Of a stretch of DNA of 64,000 nucleotides, positions 43,800 to 52,101 are shown piece after piece. The translations under genes were made by a program, and so were the position numbers. The notes below the pieces were generated by a model that worked only from the letters and a program-made list of their open reading frames with translations, searched no databases and was not told the origin of the DNA. The DNA comes from Actinocorallia sp. API 0066 (GTDB taxonomy: Bacteria > Actinomycetota > Actinomycetes > Streptosporangiales > Streptosporangiaceae). How positions within the stretch are numbered: the first letter of the stretch is position 1; the number at the start of each line of letters is the position of its first letter. The stretch covers positions 247,263 to 311,262 of the forward strand of contig NZ_JAJLQY010000011.1 in assembly GCF_020991275.1 (NCBI RefSeq), read 5' to 3'.

Positions 43800-44333
43800 T
43801 CAGAGCCCCAGCGCGTCCAGGTCGTAGGCGTAGCGGTACTCCAGGCCCGCCGCGGTGATCGGCTCCGCCGCGCTGCGCTCGACGACCGTGGCGACGCCGA
43901 CGACGGTCGCGCCCGCCTCCCGCGCCGCCTCCACCGCCGTCAGGGGGGAGCCGCCCGTCGTCGAGGTGTCCTCGACGATCAGGACGCGCCGCCCGGCCAG
44001 GTCGGGGCCCTCGATCCGCCGCTGCATGCCGTGCTGCTTGGCCGCCTTGCGCACCACGAACGCGTCGAGCATCTGGCCGCGCGCCGCGGCGGCGTGGAGC
44101 ATCGCCGTCGCCACCGGGTCGGCGCCCAGGGTCAGCCCGCCGACGGCGGTGTAGCCCAGGTCGGTGGTGAGGTCCAGCATCACCCTTCCCACGAGGGGGG
44201 CCGCCTGGCCGTCCAGGGTGACCCGCCGCAGGTCCACGTAGAAGGACGCCTTCTTACCCGAGGACAGGGTGAAGTCGCCGTGGACGACGGCCTTGGTCTT
44301 GATCTCTTGCAGTAGGTCTTCGCGATCGCTCAC
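43800..44333 (-). CDS. pyrE: Orotate phosphoribosyltransferase
   Basis: 177 residues from GTG 44333. The PRPP-binding motif RVLIVEDTSTTGGSPLTAVE is clear. GDFTLSSGKKASFYVDLRRV at the N-terminus and the catalytic-loop lysines/arginine in VRKAAKQHGMQRR identify PyrE rather than other PRTases. It converts orotate and PRPP to OMP in de novo pyrimidine synthesis. It is slightly shorter than the E. coli enzyme, normal for actinobacteria. It is divergent from the small hydrolase-like gene at 44402. Confidence 0.95.
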   Translation of the reverse strand: MSDREDLLQEIKTKAVVHGDFTLSSGKKASFYVDLRRVTLDGQAAPLVGRVMLDLTTDLGYTAVGGLTLGADPVATAMLHAAAARGQMLDAFVVRKAAKQHGMQRRIEGPDLAGRRVLIVEDTSTTGGSPLTAVEAAREAGATVVGVATVVERSAAEPITAAGLEYRYAYDLDALGL

Positions 44334-44401
44334 CTGTCAAGCCTAGGGTTCACGGGGTCCCGGTCCGCACCCGGGTGGGAGCGGGATGTCACGATGGGTG
44401 C

Positions 44402-44851
44402 ATGACGCCAGGCACTCTCGTTCTACTCGGCGCACCGCTCCCGGGGGAGCTCGCCGACGAACTGCGTACGCAAGGGCTGCACGTCGTCGTTCCGCAGCCC
44501 ACCGAAGATCCCATGTCCGGCGCCCGGTACGTCGCCGGGTCCGCGCTCGCCATCGCCGCGGCGGCTCCAGAGGCCCCGCTCGTGCTGGTCGGGCACGGCC
44601 CCGCAGGGCCACTCCTGCCGTCGCTCGGCGGGGCCCAGAAGGCGGCCAAGCGGCTGGTGGGCGGCTATGTCTTCCTGGACGCCGACCTGCCCGCGCACGG
44701 CGGCGACTGGCCGGACGCGCCCTGCGCCTTCCTCGCCACGTCCGAGGGCGACGCAAGGCTGAGCGCGGCCCGTGCGCGCGCTTGGGAGACGGCCCACACG
44801 ACACCGGAGAACCTCTGCGAGTCCCTCCGGAAGATCATCGCCGAGCTGTAG
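44402..44851 (+). CDS. Small alpha/beta-hydrolase-like protein lacking the nucleophile
   Basis: 149 residues from ATG 44402. It reads as a reduced alpha/beta-hydrolase fold: TLVLLGAPLPG first strand, GLHVVVPQPT, then LVLVGHGPAGPLL at the nucleophile elbow, where active enzymes have G-x-S-x-G. Here the Ser position is Gly, so the usual catalysis is not expected. The later part (GYVFLDADLPAHGG, FLATSEGDARLS) fits the fold. The role is unknown; it is possibly a binding protein. The sigma-factor gene follows 112 bases downstream. Confidence 0.65.
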   Translation: MTPGTLVLLGAPLPGELADELRTQGLHVVVPQPTEDPMSGARYVAGSALAIAAAAPEAPLVLVGHGPAGPLLPSLGGAQKAAKRLVGGYVFLDADLPAHGGDWPDAPCAFLATSEGDARLSAARARAWETAHTTPENLCESLRKIIAEL

Positions 44852-44963
44852 CGGGAACACCGGGTAAAGATTCGCGCGACCACGGGTCACGGCGAGCTTC
44901 ACGGAAACACCTCTAGGCACTGTCCGTAGCCAATAGATTACTGGCGGCTGCAAAGGGGGTGCC

Positions 44964-47321
44964 ATGGGGGAGCAGACGGCCCTCGAACCGAGCGACGCCG
45001 AACTGATCGACCAGATCAGGCAGGGCGACACCGCCGGGTACGGCGTGCTGTACGAACGGCACAAGGAGGCGGCGCTGAGGCTGGCCCGCCGCCTTGTCGA
45101 GGGCGAGGCCGAGGCCGACGACGTCGTCGCGGACACCTTCACCAAGGTGCTCGACCTGCTTCGGCGCGGGGGAGGCCCCTCGGACGCCTTCCGGCCCTAC
45201 CTGCTCACCTCGCTGCGCCGCACCGTCATCGACAGGTACCGGCGGCGTGCCCGTGAGACGAGCACCGACGCCATCGAGGCGTACGACCCGGGCGTTCCGT
45301 TCGTCGATCCCGCTCTGGCAGGGCTGGAGAACGAGCTGATCGTCCGGGCGTACCTCTCCCTGCCCGAACGCTGGCAAGCCGTCCTGTGGCACACCGTGGT
45401 GGAGGGCGAGAAGCCCGCGCAGGCGGGCAAGGTGCTCGGGCTCAGCGCCAACGGCACGTCCGTGCTCGCCTACCGCGCGCGTGAGGGGCTCAAGCAGGCT
45501 TACCTGCGGATGCACGCCCCCCTGCGGTCCGGCTCCGACTGCACGCCGGTGCTCGAAGGGCTGCCCGCCTATATCCGGGACGCCGTGGGACGTCGGGAGA
45601 GCACGCGTACGGAAAGGCATCTGGAGGAGTGCGCCGTCTGCCGGGGCGTCTACCTGGAGCTGCGGGATATCAATCGGAGGCTGCCCGTCGTGGTGGCACC
45701 GCTCGTCCTGGGCACGGTTTCGGCGTCCTACCTGGCCAAGGGTGGCCTCGCGGGGGTGGGGCTGTGGTGGGGGAAGACGCCACGGCAGGGCCGGAACGCG
45801 GTGGTGGCGGCGGGGGTCGTCGCGGGGCTGGTGGCGGCCGCCGTCATGGCCTGGCCCGCCTCGCACACCGCGCCGCCCGTGCCCGCGGTGCCGCCGCCCG
45901 CCCCGCCCGTGGCCGCGCCCGCGCCGCCGCCGCCTCCGAAGCCGCCCAGGCCCCGGCAGCCCGCCGATCCCGTCGTGCGGCCGGCGAAGCCGCGTCCGGT
46001 CAGCGCGGTGCCGCAGGCCAGGCCGTCGGAGCCGACGGCGTCGCCTACGCCCTCGGCCGTGCCGTCGCCCCGGCTGCGCGCGGAGATCGGCACCGTCGGC
46101 GTGCTGTTCCCCGGCAGGCCGGGGATCATCGCGCTCGCGGTGCGCAACGAGGGGCGGGGCGCGTCCGACGACCTCGTCGCCGATGTCAGGCTGCCCGAAG
46201 GGGTGTCGCTCGACGGGGCCGCCACAGGCAGGGCGTCCGCCTTGTGGGCGCCCCGGACACCGCCCGGAGACGGCTGGTCCTGCCGTCCCGGGGCGTCCTC
46301 CCTGCGTTGCACGCGGGCGGGGCTGCCTGCGGGCGGCTCCTCATCGGCTTACCTGCACGTCAGCGTGGCGGAGAGCGCCCGGCAGGGAGAGGGGCCGTCC
46401 GTCGCCCTGCGCTCCTCGGGCACGAGGGTGACGGCCAAGGCAGCGTCCGGGGTGCGGGCCGCCGGGATGCCCGCGAGGTACGCCGTGGACGGCAAGGTGC
46501 GCGTCCTCAGGGCGGGCAACGCCCTCCTGAGCTGCCCCGAGAAGCGCAAGGGCTGCGCGCAGGCTCGCGAGCGCAAAGGCGACCGCCTCGACAATGACCT
46601 GTGGCAGATGGTCCCGCTCGACGTGGACGCTGAGCCCTCGACGTCAAGGTCCAGTGCGGCGCGGCTCGCCCTTCCGGGCCGTGTCCTGTTCGCGGGCCTC
46701 TATTGGTCGGGCTCCGGCCGGGAAGGGCCGACGGCCAAGCTGCGCGGCCCCTCGGGCCCCTACAAGACGGTCAAGGCCGACCGCACGGAGGTCGTCGACC
46801 TCCCCGGCTACCCCGCCTACCAGTCCTTCGCCGACGTGACGGCGCAGGTCAGAGCGGGCGGCACGGGCACCTGGACGGTGGCCGACGCACCGAGCGGCGA
46901 GGGAGTGGGTCACTACGCGGGCTGGAGCCTCGTCGTCGTGGCCGAGGACCTGTCCGCCCCGCACAGCCGGGCCATGATCCTCGACGGAGCCCGCGCCCTC
47001 GGGCCCACCGGGGCGTCCTCCCTACGGGTCCCCCTGGACGGCCTCCTCCCGGCGGCCGCCCCTGCGGAACTCGGCTTCGTCGCCTGGGAGGGCGACGCGG
47101 AGCTCACCGACGACGCGATCTTCCTCGACGGGCGTCCGTTGGGCGGAACGAACGCGTTCAGGAGTGACGCGGCAGGCGCGCTCGGCGCTTCACTGACGTT
47201 CGGGGTGGACGCGGTGGCGCACCCCGTGGAACTGGGAGGAGGGTCAGCAGTGGAACTGAGGACGAAAACCGATGCCTATGTGGCGGGTGTGGTCACGGTA
47301 ACGGCGCCGTTGCGCAGCTGA
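44964..47321 (+). CDS. ECF sigma factor fused to zinc anti-sigma domain, TM helix and large extracellular region
   Basis: 785 residues from ATG 44964. Sigma region 2 (about 15-95) includes DDVVADTFTKVLDLL and the region 4 HTH (about 125-182) is GEKPAQAGKVLGLSANGTSV. A ZAS-type zinc motif follows (Cys193, His219, Cys223, Cys226: HLEECAVC). A TM helix lies at about 279-297 and a Pro-rich segment at 300-375. About 400 residues of beta-rich surface domains include a DUF11-like stretch and LYWSGSGREGPTA. The chain therefore joins sigma factor, anti-sigma brake and outside sensor. Release would require proteolysis or a conformational signal; that is inferred. Related fused ECF groups are known in actinobacteria. 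Confidence 0.87.
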   Translation: MGEQTALEPSDAELIDQIRQGDTAGYGVLYERHKEAALRLARRLVEGEAEADDVVADTFTKVLDLLRRGGGPSDAFRPYLLTSLRRTVIDRYRRRARETSTDAIEAYDPGVPFVDPALAGLENELIVRAYLSLPERWQAVLWHTVVEGEKPAQAGKVLGLSANGTSVLAYRAREGLKQAYLRMHAPLRSGSDCTPVLEGLPAYIRDAVGRRESTRTERHLEECAVCRGVYLELRDINRRLPVVVAPLVLGTVSASYLAKGGLAGVGLWWGKTPRQGRNAVVAAGVVAGLVAAAVMAWPASHTAPPVPAVPPPAPPVAAPAPPPPPKPPRPRQPADPVVRPAKPRPVSAVPQARPSEPTASPTPSAVPSPRLRAEIGTVGVLFPGRPGIIALAVRNEGRGASDDLVADVRLPEGVSLDGAATGRASALWAPRTPPGDGWSCRPGASSLRCTRAGLPAGGSSSAYLHVSVAESARQGEGPSVALRSSGTRVTAKAASGVRAAGMPARYAVDGKVRVLRAGNALLSCPEKRKGCAQARERKGDRLDNDLWQMVPLDVDAEPSTSRSSAARLALPGRVLFAGLYWSGSGREGPTAKLRGPSGPYKTVKADRTEVVDLPGYPAYQSFADVTAQVRAGGTGTWTVADAPSGEGVGHYAGWSLVVVAEDLSAPHSRAMILDGARALGPTGASSLRVPLDGLLPAAAPAELGFVAWEGDAELTDDAIFLDGRPLGGTNAFRSDAAGALGASLTFGVDAVAHPVELGGGSAVELRTKTDAYVAGVVTVTAPLRS

Positions 47322-47580
47322 CCGGTGTCGAGATCCGCCGTAAAGAACATGTGAACTCTTTAACGGATGGACCGGAAAGGCTGGTACCGTCCGCGCCTGA
47401 GCAGGTGTTCAGCCATCTCACCTGCGTTCTCACCCTTGCGCGCGGTATGTGTGCGTAGAAGGATGGCGAATCGCCGGAACGGCATACGGCGAGAGTGGCT
47501 AATCAGGCCGGAGCCGCTCGGGCTCTGAGCTGGGTCGTAACGGGTCAGACCTCCACTCGGGGTCGGAGAGGTGTCGCCAC

Positions 47581-48900
47581 GTGGAACGCTGTGCGCTGTT
47601 CGTAGACGCCGGCTACCTGCTGGCTGACGGCGCGATGGCGGTGCACGGAATCCGCCAGCGCGACCAGGTGTCGTGGGACTATGCCGGACTCCTCCAGCTG
47701 CTGGGCAACCTGGCGCGCGAGCGGGCGGGCATGCCACTGCTGCGCTGCTACTGGTACGAGACGAGCGTCGAGGGCCGTCGCACGCCCGAGCACGAGGCGC
47801 TCGCCGACCTGCCGGGGCTCAAGCTCAGAATGGGCCGCAGCCGCCCCGGCCGCCCCGAGGGCGTGGACACCGAGCTGCACCGCGACCTCATGACCCTCGC
47901 CCGCAACCAGGCGATCGCCGACGCCGTCGTCGTCAGCGGCGACGAGGACCTCGCCACCGTCCTGCAGGACGCCCAGGACCTCGGCATCCGGGTGACCGTC
48001 GTGCACGTCGCGGTGGACGGCAACTGGACCATCTCGCGCATCCTGCGCCAGGAGTGCGACGACCTCATCGAGATCGGCGCCGGCCACCTGCGGCCCTACG
48101 TGGCGCTCTCCCCCAGCGGCGCGGCCTCGGCCGTCCCGGAGAGCACGTCCCGTCCGGTCGAGTCCTCGGTCTCCTCGCTTCCGCCGTCGCTGGCGAGCGT
48201 CCTGGCCGGGACGTCGCCCAACGGGTCGTCCCTTGCGTCGTCCCTGACCAACGGGCTCGGATCCACGCTCTCCCCTCCGGCGGCCACCCCCGTCGCCACC
48301 CCGGTCGTCGCCCCGCCCGCCCCGGCCCCCGCCCCCGCGCACCAGCTCGCGCCCCCCTCCTCGACCGGCAACGTCCTGAGCGGCATCCCCTTCTCCAGCA
48401 CCTCTTCGGTGGCGCCCTCCCCGCAGCCCAGCTACACCTCGCAGCCCACGACCCCGACGCCCGCCCCCAGCCCGTCGCCCTTCGGCACCGCCAGCCCGCC
48501 CACCCAGTTCGGCTCGGGCTCCGCGTCCTTCACGGCGCTGCCGTCCTACCCGCTCAGCCCGCCCGCCGCGCCCTCCGCGCCGCCCCCGGCCGCCGCCTAC
48601 ACGGGCGCCCAGGCGATGCCGGTCGTGCCGCAGCCGTCGGTGCCGTCTCCCGGGCCGAGCCTGGCGGACGCGGTGAAGGCGGCGCACACCGAGGGCCAGG
48701 AGTTCGGCGAGTCCGTCGCCCGCGACGCGCCGGCGCTCTGGCTGGAGGCGGTGCTCGCGCGCAAGCCCCGGATGCCCTCCGACCTGGAGGCGCGTTTGCT
48801 CCAGGGCTCGGCGCTGCCCATCGACTTCCTCCTGCACGACGAGGTCAGGCACTCGCTGCGGCGCGGGTTCTGGGACGCGCTCGAACGCTCCCGTCGGTGA
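47581..48900 (+). CDS. NYN-domain (PIN-like) putative ribonuclease with long linker
   Basis: 439 residues from GTG 47581. Residues 1-180 are a NYN/LabA-type domain with the acidic triad of PIN-like nucleases: Asp9 in LFVDAGYL, Asp in VDTELHRDLMTLA and the pair in VVVSGDEDLA. A Pro/Ser/Thr-rich disordered linker spans about 180-355. A C-terminal helical domain (DAVKAAHTEGQEFGESVARD, then DFLLHDEVRHSLRRGFWDAL) may bind a partner. The expected activity is metal-dependent RNA cleavage; no target is known. The TPR gene follows on the same strand after 73 bases. Confidence 0.87.
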   Translation: MERCALFVDAGYLLADGAMAVHGIRQRDQVSWDYAGLLQLLGNLARERAGMPLLRCYWYETSVEGRRTPEHEALADLPGLKLRMGRSRPGRPEGVDTELHRDLMTLARNQAIADAVVVSGDEDLATVLQDAQDLGIRVTVVHVAVDGNWTISRILRQECDDLIEIGAGHLRPYVALSPSGAASAVPESTSRPVESSVSSLPPSLASVLAGTSPNGSSLASSLTNGLGSTLSPPAATPVATPVVAPPAPAPAPAHQLAPPSSTGNVLSGIPFSSTSSVAPSPQPSYTSQPTTPTPAPSPSPFGTASPPTQFGSGSASFTALPSYPLSPPAAPSAPPPAAAYTGAQAMPVVPQPSVPSPGPSLADAVKAAHTEGQEFGESVARDAPALWLEAVLARKPRMPSDLEARLLQGSALPIDFLLHDEVRHSLRRGFWDALERSRR

Positions 48901-48973
48901 TCTCCCCGCCACCCACTGCCGATCTTGAGGAATCTTCCGGTTTTCCCGGGGAGGCGCGGGTAACGTCTTAGCC

Positions 48974-49534
48974 GTGACCCACGTGACCGAAGGCGATCTC
49001 GACGACCTGGAGTTCGACAGCCTGCGGACGGGAGAGCACCGCTCCGCGGCGTTGACCTTCACCGACTGGGCGGACAACGCCACCCGCGACGAGGGCCTCA
49101 CCCGCGCGATGGTGCTGCTCCGCGCCGGAGAGCAGTTCCAGCACGCGGGCGACCACGAGCGCGCGGCCGAGGTGTACCGCCGCGCCATCGAGGACGGCGG
49201 CGACACCTACGGCGATCCCCGCGTCTACCTGGCCGACGCCCTGCTCAAGCTGGGCGACAACGCGGGCGCCGTCGGGCTGCTCGCCGAGATCCGGGAGAGC
49301 GCCCCGACCGACCCCGAGGTGTACCGCTCCGTCGCCGAGATCCTCTACGAGCACGGCGACCTCCTCGGCGCCCACACCTGGTCCACCCACGGCGCCGACC
49401 TGGTGCTGGCCCTCCCCGAAGGCACCCGCGGCGACGCCGCCGAAAGCCTGGAGGGCCTCCTCCGCCTACGCTTCCGCGCCCGAGTCGACCTGGGCCGCCC
49501 CGAGGACGAATACGACGCCCTCCTGGACGCCTGA
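48974..49534 (+). CDS. TPR-repeat protein
   Basis: 186 residues from GTG 48974. Tetratricopeptide-like helices are seen at about 45-75 (RAGEQFQHAGDHERAAEVYR), 80-105 (YLADALLKLGDNAGAVGLL) and 115-140 (VYRSVAEILYEHGDLLGAHT). It is acidic with no signal peptide, a probable cytoplasmic scaffold. It lies downstream of the NYN nuclease gene and is followed by a strong terminator, so the two may form a unit. Function is not assigned. Confidence 0.85.
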   Translation: MTHVTEGDLDDLEFDSLRTGEHRSAALTFTDWADNATRDEGLTRAMVLLRAGEQFQHAGDHERAAEVYRRAIEDGGDTYGDPRVYLADALLKLGDNAGAVGLLAEIRESAPTDPEVYRSVAEILYEHGDLLGAHTWSTHGADLVLALPEGTRGDAAESLEGLLRLRFRARVDLGRPEDEYDALLDA

Positions 49535-49565
49535 CCAGCCCCACCAAACCACCACAAAACGCCCA

Positions 49566-49595
49566 GAACGCGGCGGTCCCCGGACCGCCGCGTTC
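49566..49595 (+). terminator. Hairpin terminator after the TPR gene
   Basis: GAACGCGGCGGTCC (49566-49579) and its perfect complement (49582-49595) with a 2-base loop, followed by TTGCC. Confidence 0.8.
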
Positions 49596-49789
49596 TTGCC
49601 GTTCCACGGCGTTCGTCCTGGTCAGATGGGATATGCCAGGCCAAAAAAAGTTATCCACAGATCGCGTCCGCAGCGCTCAACGGGGTTTTTCGCGGGGAGG
49701 CTTGGGGCATCGGCCGAGACCAAGACAAGGGGGCACGATGTTCCGGCACACGGAGGTTCGGCGGGCGGTTGAACGGGGGCTCGGGCGGG

Positions 49790-49970
49790 TGGTCAGGCGG
49801 GCGCGTGTGTGGTTCGCGGGCTCAGCGTCGCGCGGCGCGGCGCTGTGCGGCACCGTTGAGGAGAGGGACGCAGGCGAGGTGGTCGGCCCACTTCATCACG
49901 CCGGTGCGGGGGCCGCGGAAGGGTTGCGGCCGGGCGGTCGGCTCCAGTCCTCTGGTCCTGGCCAGATTCT
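49790..49970 (-). pseudogene. Decayed duplicate of the phoD 3' end
   Basis: On the minus strand this stretch reads RGPRTGVMKWADHLACVPLL then NGAAQRRAARR, matching the phoD product (RNPLTGVMKWANQLASVRLL, NGPARLFARTT). At DNA level 49795-49870 matches the extreme phoD end near 51765-51835 and 49870-49970 matches 51995-52100. The roughly 150 bases between are missing. It has no start and many substitutions. With the intact phoD tail it flanks the accessory cassette at 50022-51790. Confidence 0.7.
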
Positions 49971-50021
49971 TTGCTGTCGGCTGGTGGTTCGGTTCCGGGC
50001 AGTCGGGCGCCGTGGGTGGTT

Positions 50022-50159
50022 GTGCGGACCGACTTGCTCTTTCGACGGGGGGTCTCCGTGGGTGGTGTCCGTGGTGCGGTGGTGGCTGCGGTGTGCTCGC
50101 TCGCCGTGCTGGGACACGGCTCCGCGGCATGGGCCGCCTTGGCGGGCTCCCACCCGTAA
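50022..50159 (+). CDS. Possible small secreted or membrane peptide
   Basis: 45 residues from GTG 50022: a basic start, a hydrophobic core (GAVVAAVCSLAVLGHGSAAW) resembling a signal or TM segment, and a short tail. The ribosome site is weak and no homologue is recognised. It may be chance. Confidence 0.25.
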   Translation: MRTDLLFRRGVSVGGVRGAVVAAVCSLAVLGHGSAAWAALAGSHP

Positions 50160-50211
50160 CCGACCCCCGGACGCGGTTCCGCTCGATCTCCAAGGGCAGG
50201 ACATCACGCAC

Positions 50212-51042
50212 TCAGAACTCGTCGAGGCCGCCGACTTGTCCGATGGGGAAGATGTGTCGGGTGGCGGCGCAGATCGTCTCCAGGACGTGGATGGGTGTTC
50301 CCTCGGTGGAGTACGACGCGCGGAGGACTTGGACGACCCATTCACCTGGGTCGAGTTCGAGGGTGTCGGCTTCGAAGCGCGTCGCGGGGCGTGCCGTCAG
50401 CGTCTCTTCGGCGTGGCCGAAGCGGTAGCCGAGCGCTTCGATGGCGGCTTGCAGGGTCGGTTTGACGAAGTCCGGTTCGGCGAGCCGTGTCGCGCCGAAC
50501 AGGTCGGCGCGGAAGTAGCTCGTCGCGATGCGGACGGGGACGTCGTTGGCGAGCATCATCTTGCGTCGCGCGATGACGTCTTCGCCGTTGTCCACGCGGA
50601 GGGCTGCGGCCACGTGTTCGCTGGACGCCTCCGGGCCGGTGTAGAGCATGGTGCGGCCGGGTCGGATGCCCTGGCGTTCGGCTTCGGTGAGGAAGAGGGA
50701 GACCGAGCCGCGCGTGCCGGGGTCGGTCGGCAGGGCGCGCTGCACGATGACTTTCGGTCCCTGGCTGACCGGCGGTTCCGGTGCCCTGGCGACCGGTCCT
50801 TTGCGCATCTGCGATACCCGACCTGGTGTGACCCCGAGGGCCTTGGCGATCTCCTCCAGGCTGTACCCGGCTTCGCGTGCTTCGGCGATCGCTCCCCGCC
50901 TGACGCGCGCCGCTTCCTCGGTGATGCCCTGCTGCTCGGTCATGGCGCGGCTGACCGCCCGCGCTCGCTCGATCGGGTCACCGATGGCTGAGATGTCCCT
51001 CAGCGTCCTCAAGTCCACGTCTATCCATCCATGCCACGTCAT
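50212..51042 (-). CDS. UTRA-domain transcriptional regulator with a non-GntR HTH
   Basis: 276 residues from ATG 51042. The N-terminal part (about 40-85) has a sigma/region-4-like HTH (GYSLEEIAKALGVTPGRVSQ then MRKG) instead of the GntR winged helix usually joined to UTRA. Residues about 105-275 form the UTRA effector domain: GVRPG-like GIRPGRTMLYTGPEASSEHV, then NDVPVRIATSYFRADLFGAT, ETLTARPATRFEADTLEL and STEGTPIHVLETICAA. It probably senses a small ligand and controls the divergent pair at 51143-52101 (101 bases apart). Confidence 0.8.
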   Translation of the reverse strand: MTWHGWIDVDLRTLRDISAIGDPIERARAVSRAMTEQQGITEEAARVRRGAIAEAREAGYSLEEIAKALGVTPGRVSQMRKGPVARAPEPPVSQGPKVIVQRALPTDPGTRGSVSLFLTEAERQGIRPGRTMLYTGPEASSEHVAAALRVDNGEDVIARRKMMLANDVPVRIATSYFRADLFGATRLAEPDFVKPTLQAAIEALGYRFGHAEETLTARPATRFEADTLELDPGEWVVQVLRASYSTEGTPIHVLETICAATRHIFPIGQVGGLDEF

Positions 51043-51142
51043 GCCCGGACGCCGCTATCGAGCCCTTCGCGAGACCAGTAGATGGCGGCCCCAGCGGCGC
51101 GGCTACGCCGCTGGGCCTTGATCGGAAGTAGAGGTTCCCATC

Positions 51143-51481
51143 GTGGTCCAGGATATGGGATATCCGGCACACCGGGCGCGGGTCGAGTGGGCGGCGTTGA
51201 TGCTGTTGCGGATGCCGTTGGCAGCGGTAGGGGTGCGAGCGCGGTTGCGTTGGCAGGACCAGCGCCCGTATCTGCTCGTGAGCCGTCGGGGCATGGTTGT
51301 CGGGACGAGTGTGCGCCCGCGTCGGATGGCCGGGGGCGGGTTCGTGCTGGAGGTCGGGGACGACGGTGACGCGGAGTGCCCGGCGTCGAACGTGCGGGCG
51401 CTGCTGGCGTTGGTGGTGTGGGAGACGTCGATGCCCGCGCTGGCGGGTCGTCTTCGTTCAGCGGTGGGGGGCGGTCGGTGA
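51143..51481 (+). CDS. Hypothetical protein of the UTRA cassette
   Basis: 112 residues from GTG 51143 (ATG 51155 possible). The composition is Val/Leu/Arg-rich with Trp residues (VEWAALMLLRMPLAAVGVRA, RLRWQDQRPYLLVSRRGMVV). It is compact, with no TM helix or signal peptide. Its stop overlaps the start of the next gene (TGATG), so the two are coupled. It is divergent from the UTRA regulator. Small paired genes next to such regulators are seen in actinomycetes, but I cannot name the family. Confidence 0.55.
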   Translation: MVQDMGYPAHRARVEWAALMLLRMPLAAVGVRARLRWQDQRPYLLVSRRGMVVGTSVRPRRMAGGGFVLEVGDDGDAECPASNVRALLALVVWETSMPALAGRLRSAVGGGR

Positions 51482-52101
51482 TGGTGCGGCTGAGTCGGGA
51501 AGCCGCCGCGCAGGATGAGGCGAGGCGTTCGCAGGCGCGTCAGGCGGCGGCGTTGGAGCGTGAGGTTCCAGGTTGTCGCGTCTGGTGGGGTGAGGCGTGC
51601 GGTGGCTGGTTCGGCTACGTGCCGGGACCCACACGCGCCACCGATCGCCTAGTCGAGGCCCTGTCGCTGGAGCTGCTCCGAGAACTGCTGATCACTGCGC
51701 CGCGGGCTGATCCTCGGCTGGCGGCGGAGGCGAAGCGAGCGTTCGGGAGGAGGTTAGGCAGGTGGTCGGGCGGGCTCGGGTGGGGTTGGCGGGCTCAGTC
51801 GTCGCGCAGGGCGGCGCTGTGCAGGACCCGCAGCGAGGTGGGGGAGTTGGGGGTTTGCCAGGTGACGGTGTTCGGGGTGACGGTGGCGATGGCGTTGTTG
51901 AACCAGGGGCCGTCGGTGAGGTGCCAGGTGAAGGGGGGGCGGCGCACGCCGGTGGTGCGGGCGAAAAGGCGGGCGGGGCCGTTGAGGAGGCGGACGGAGG
52001 CGAGTTGGTTGGCCCACTTCATGACGCCGGTGAGGGGGTTGCGGAAGGGCGAGCAGACGATCTGGAAGATCGGCAGTCCGCCCTTGGCCCTGGCCAGGTA
52101 G
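51481..52101 (+). CDS. Hypothetical protein running into the phoD tail
   Basis: 206 residues as an open frame from ATG 51481. Residues 1-95 look genuine: MVRLSREAAAQDEARRSQAR, EVPGCRVWWGEACGGWFGYV, then a Leu-rich helix to LAAEAKRAFGRRL. From about residue 100 the frame is the antisense of the phoD 3' end and is Arg/Ser-rich, so its original stop was probably lost when the cassette joined phoD. The true product is likely about 95 residues plus an accidental tail. It overlaps phoD by 307 bases, convergently. Confidence 0.5.
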   Translation: MVRLSREAAAQDEARRSQARQAAALEREVPGCRVWWGEACGGWFGYVPGPTRATDRLVEALSLELLRELLITAPRADPRLAAEAKRAFGRRLGRWSGGLGWGWRAQSSRRAALCRTRSEVGELGVCQVTVFGVTVAMALLNQGPSVRCQVKGGRRTPVVRAKRRAGPLRRRTEASWLAHFMTPVRGLRKGEQTIWKIGSPPLALAR

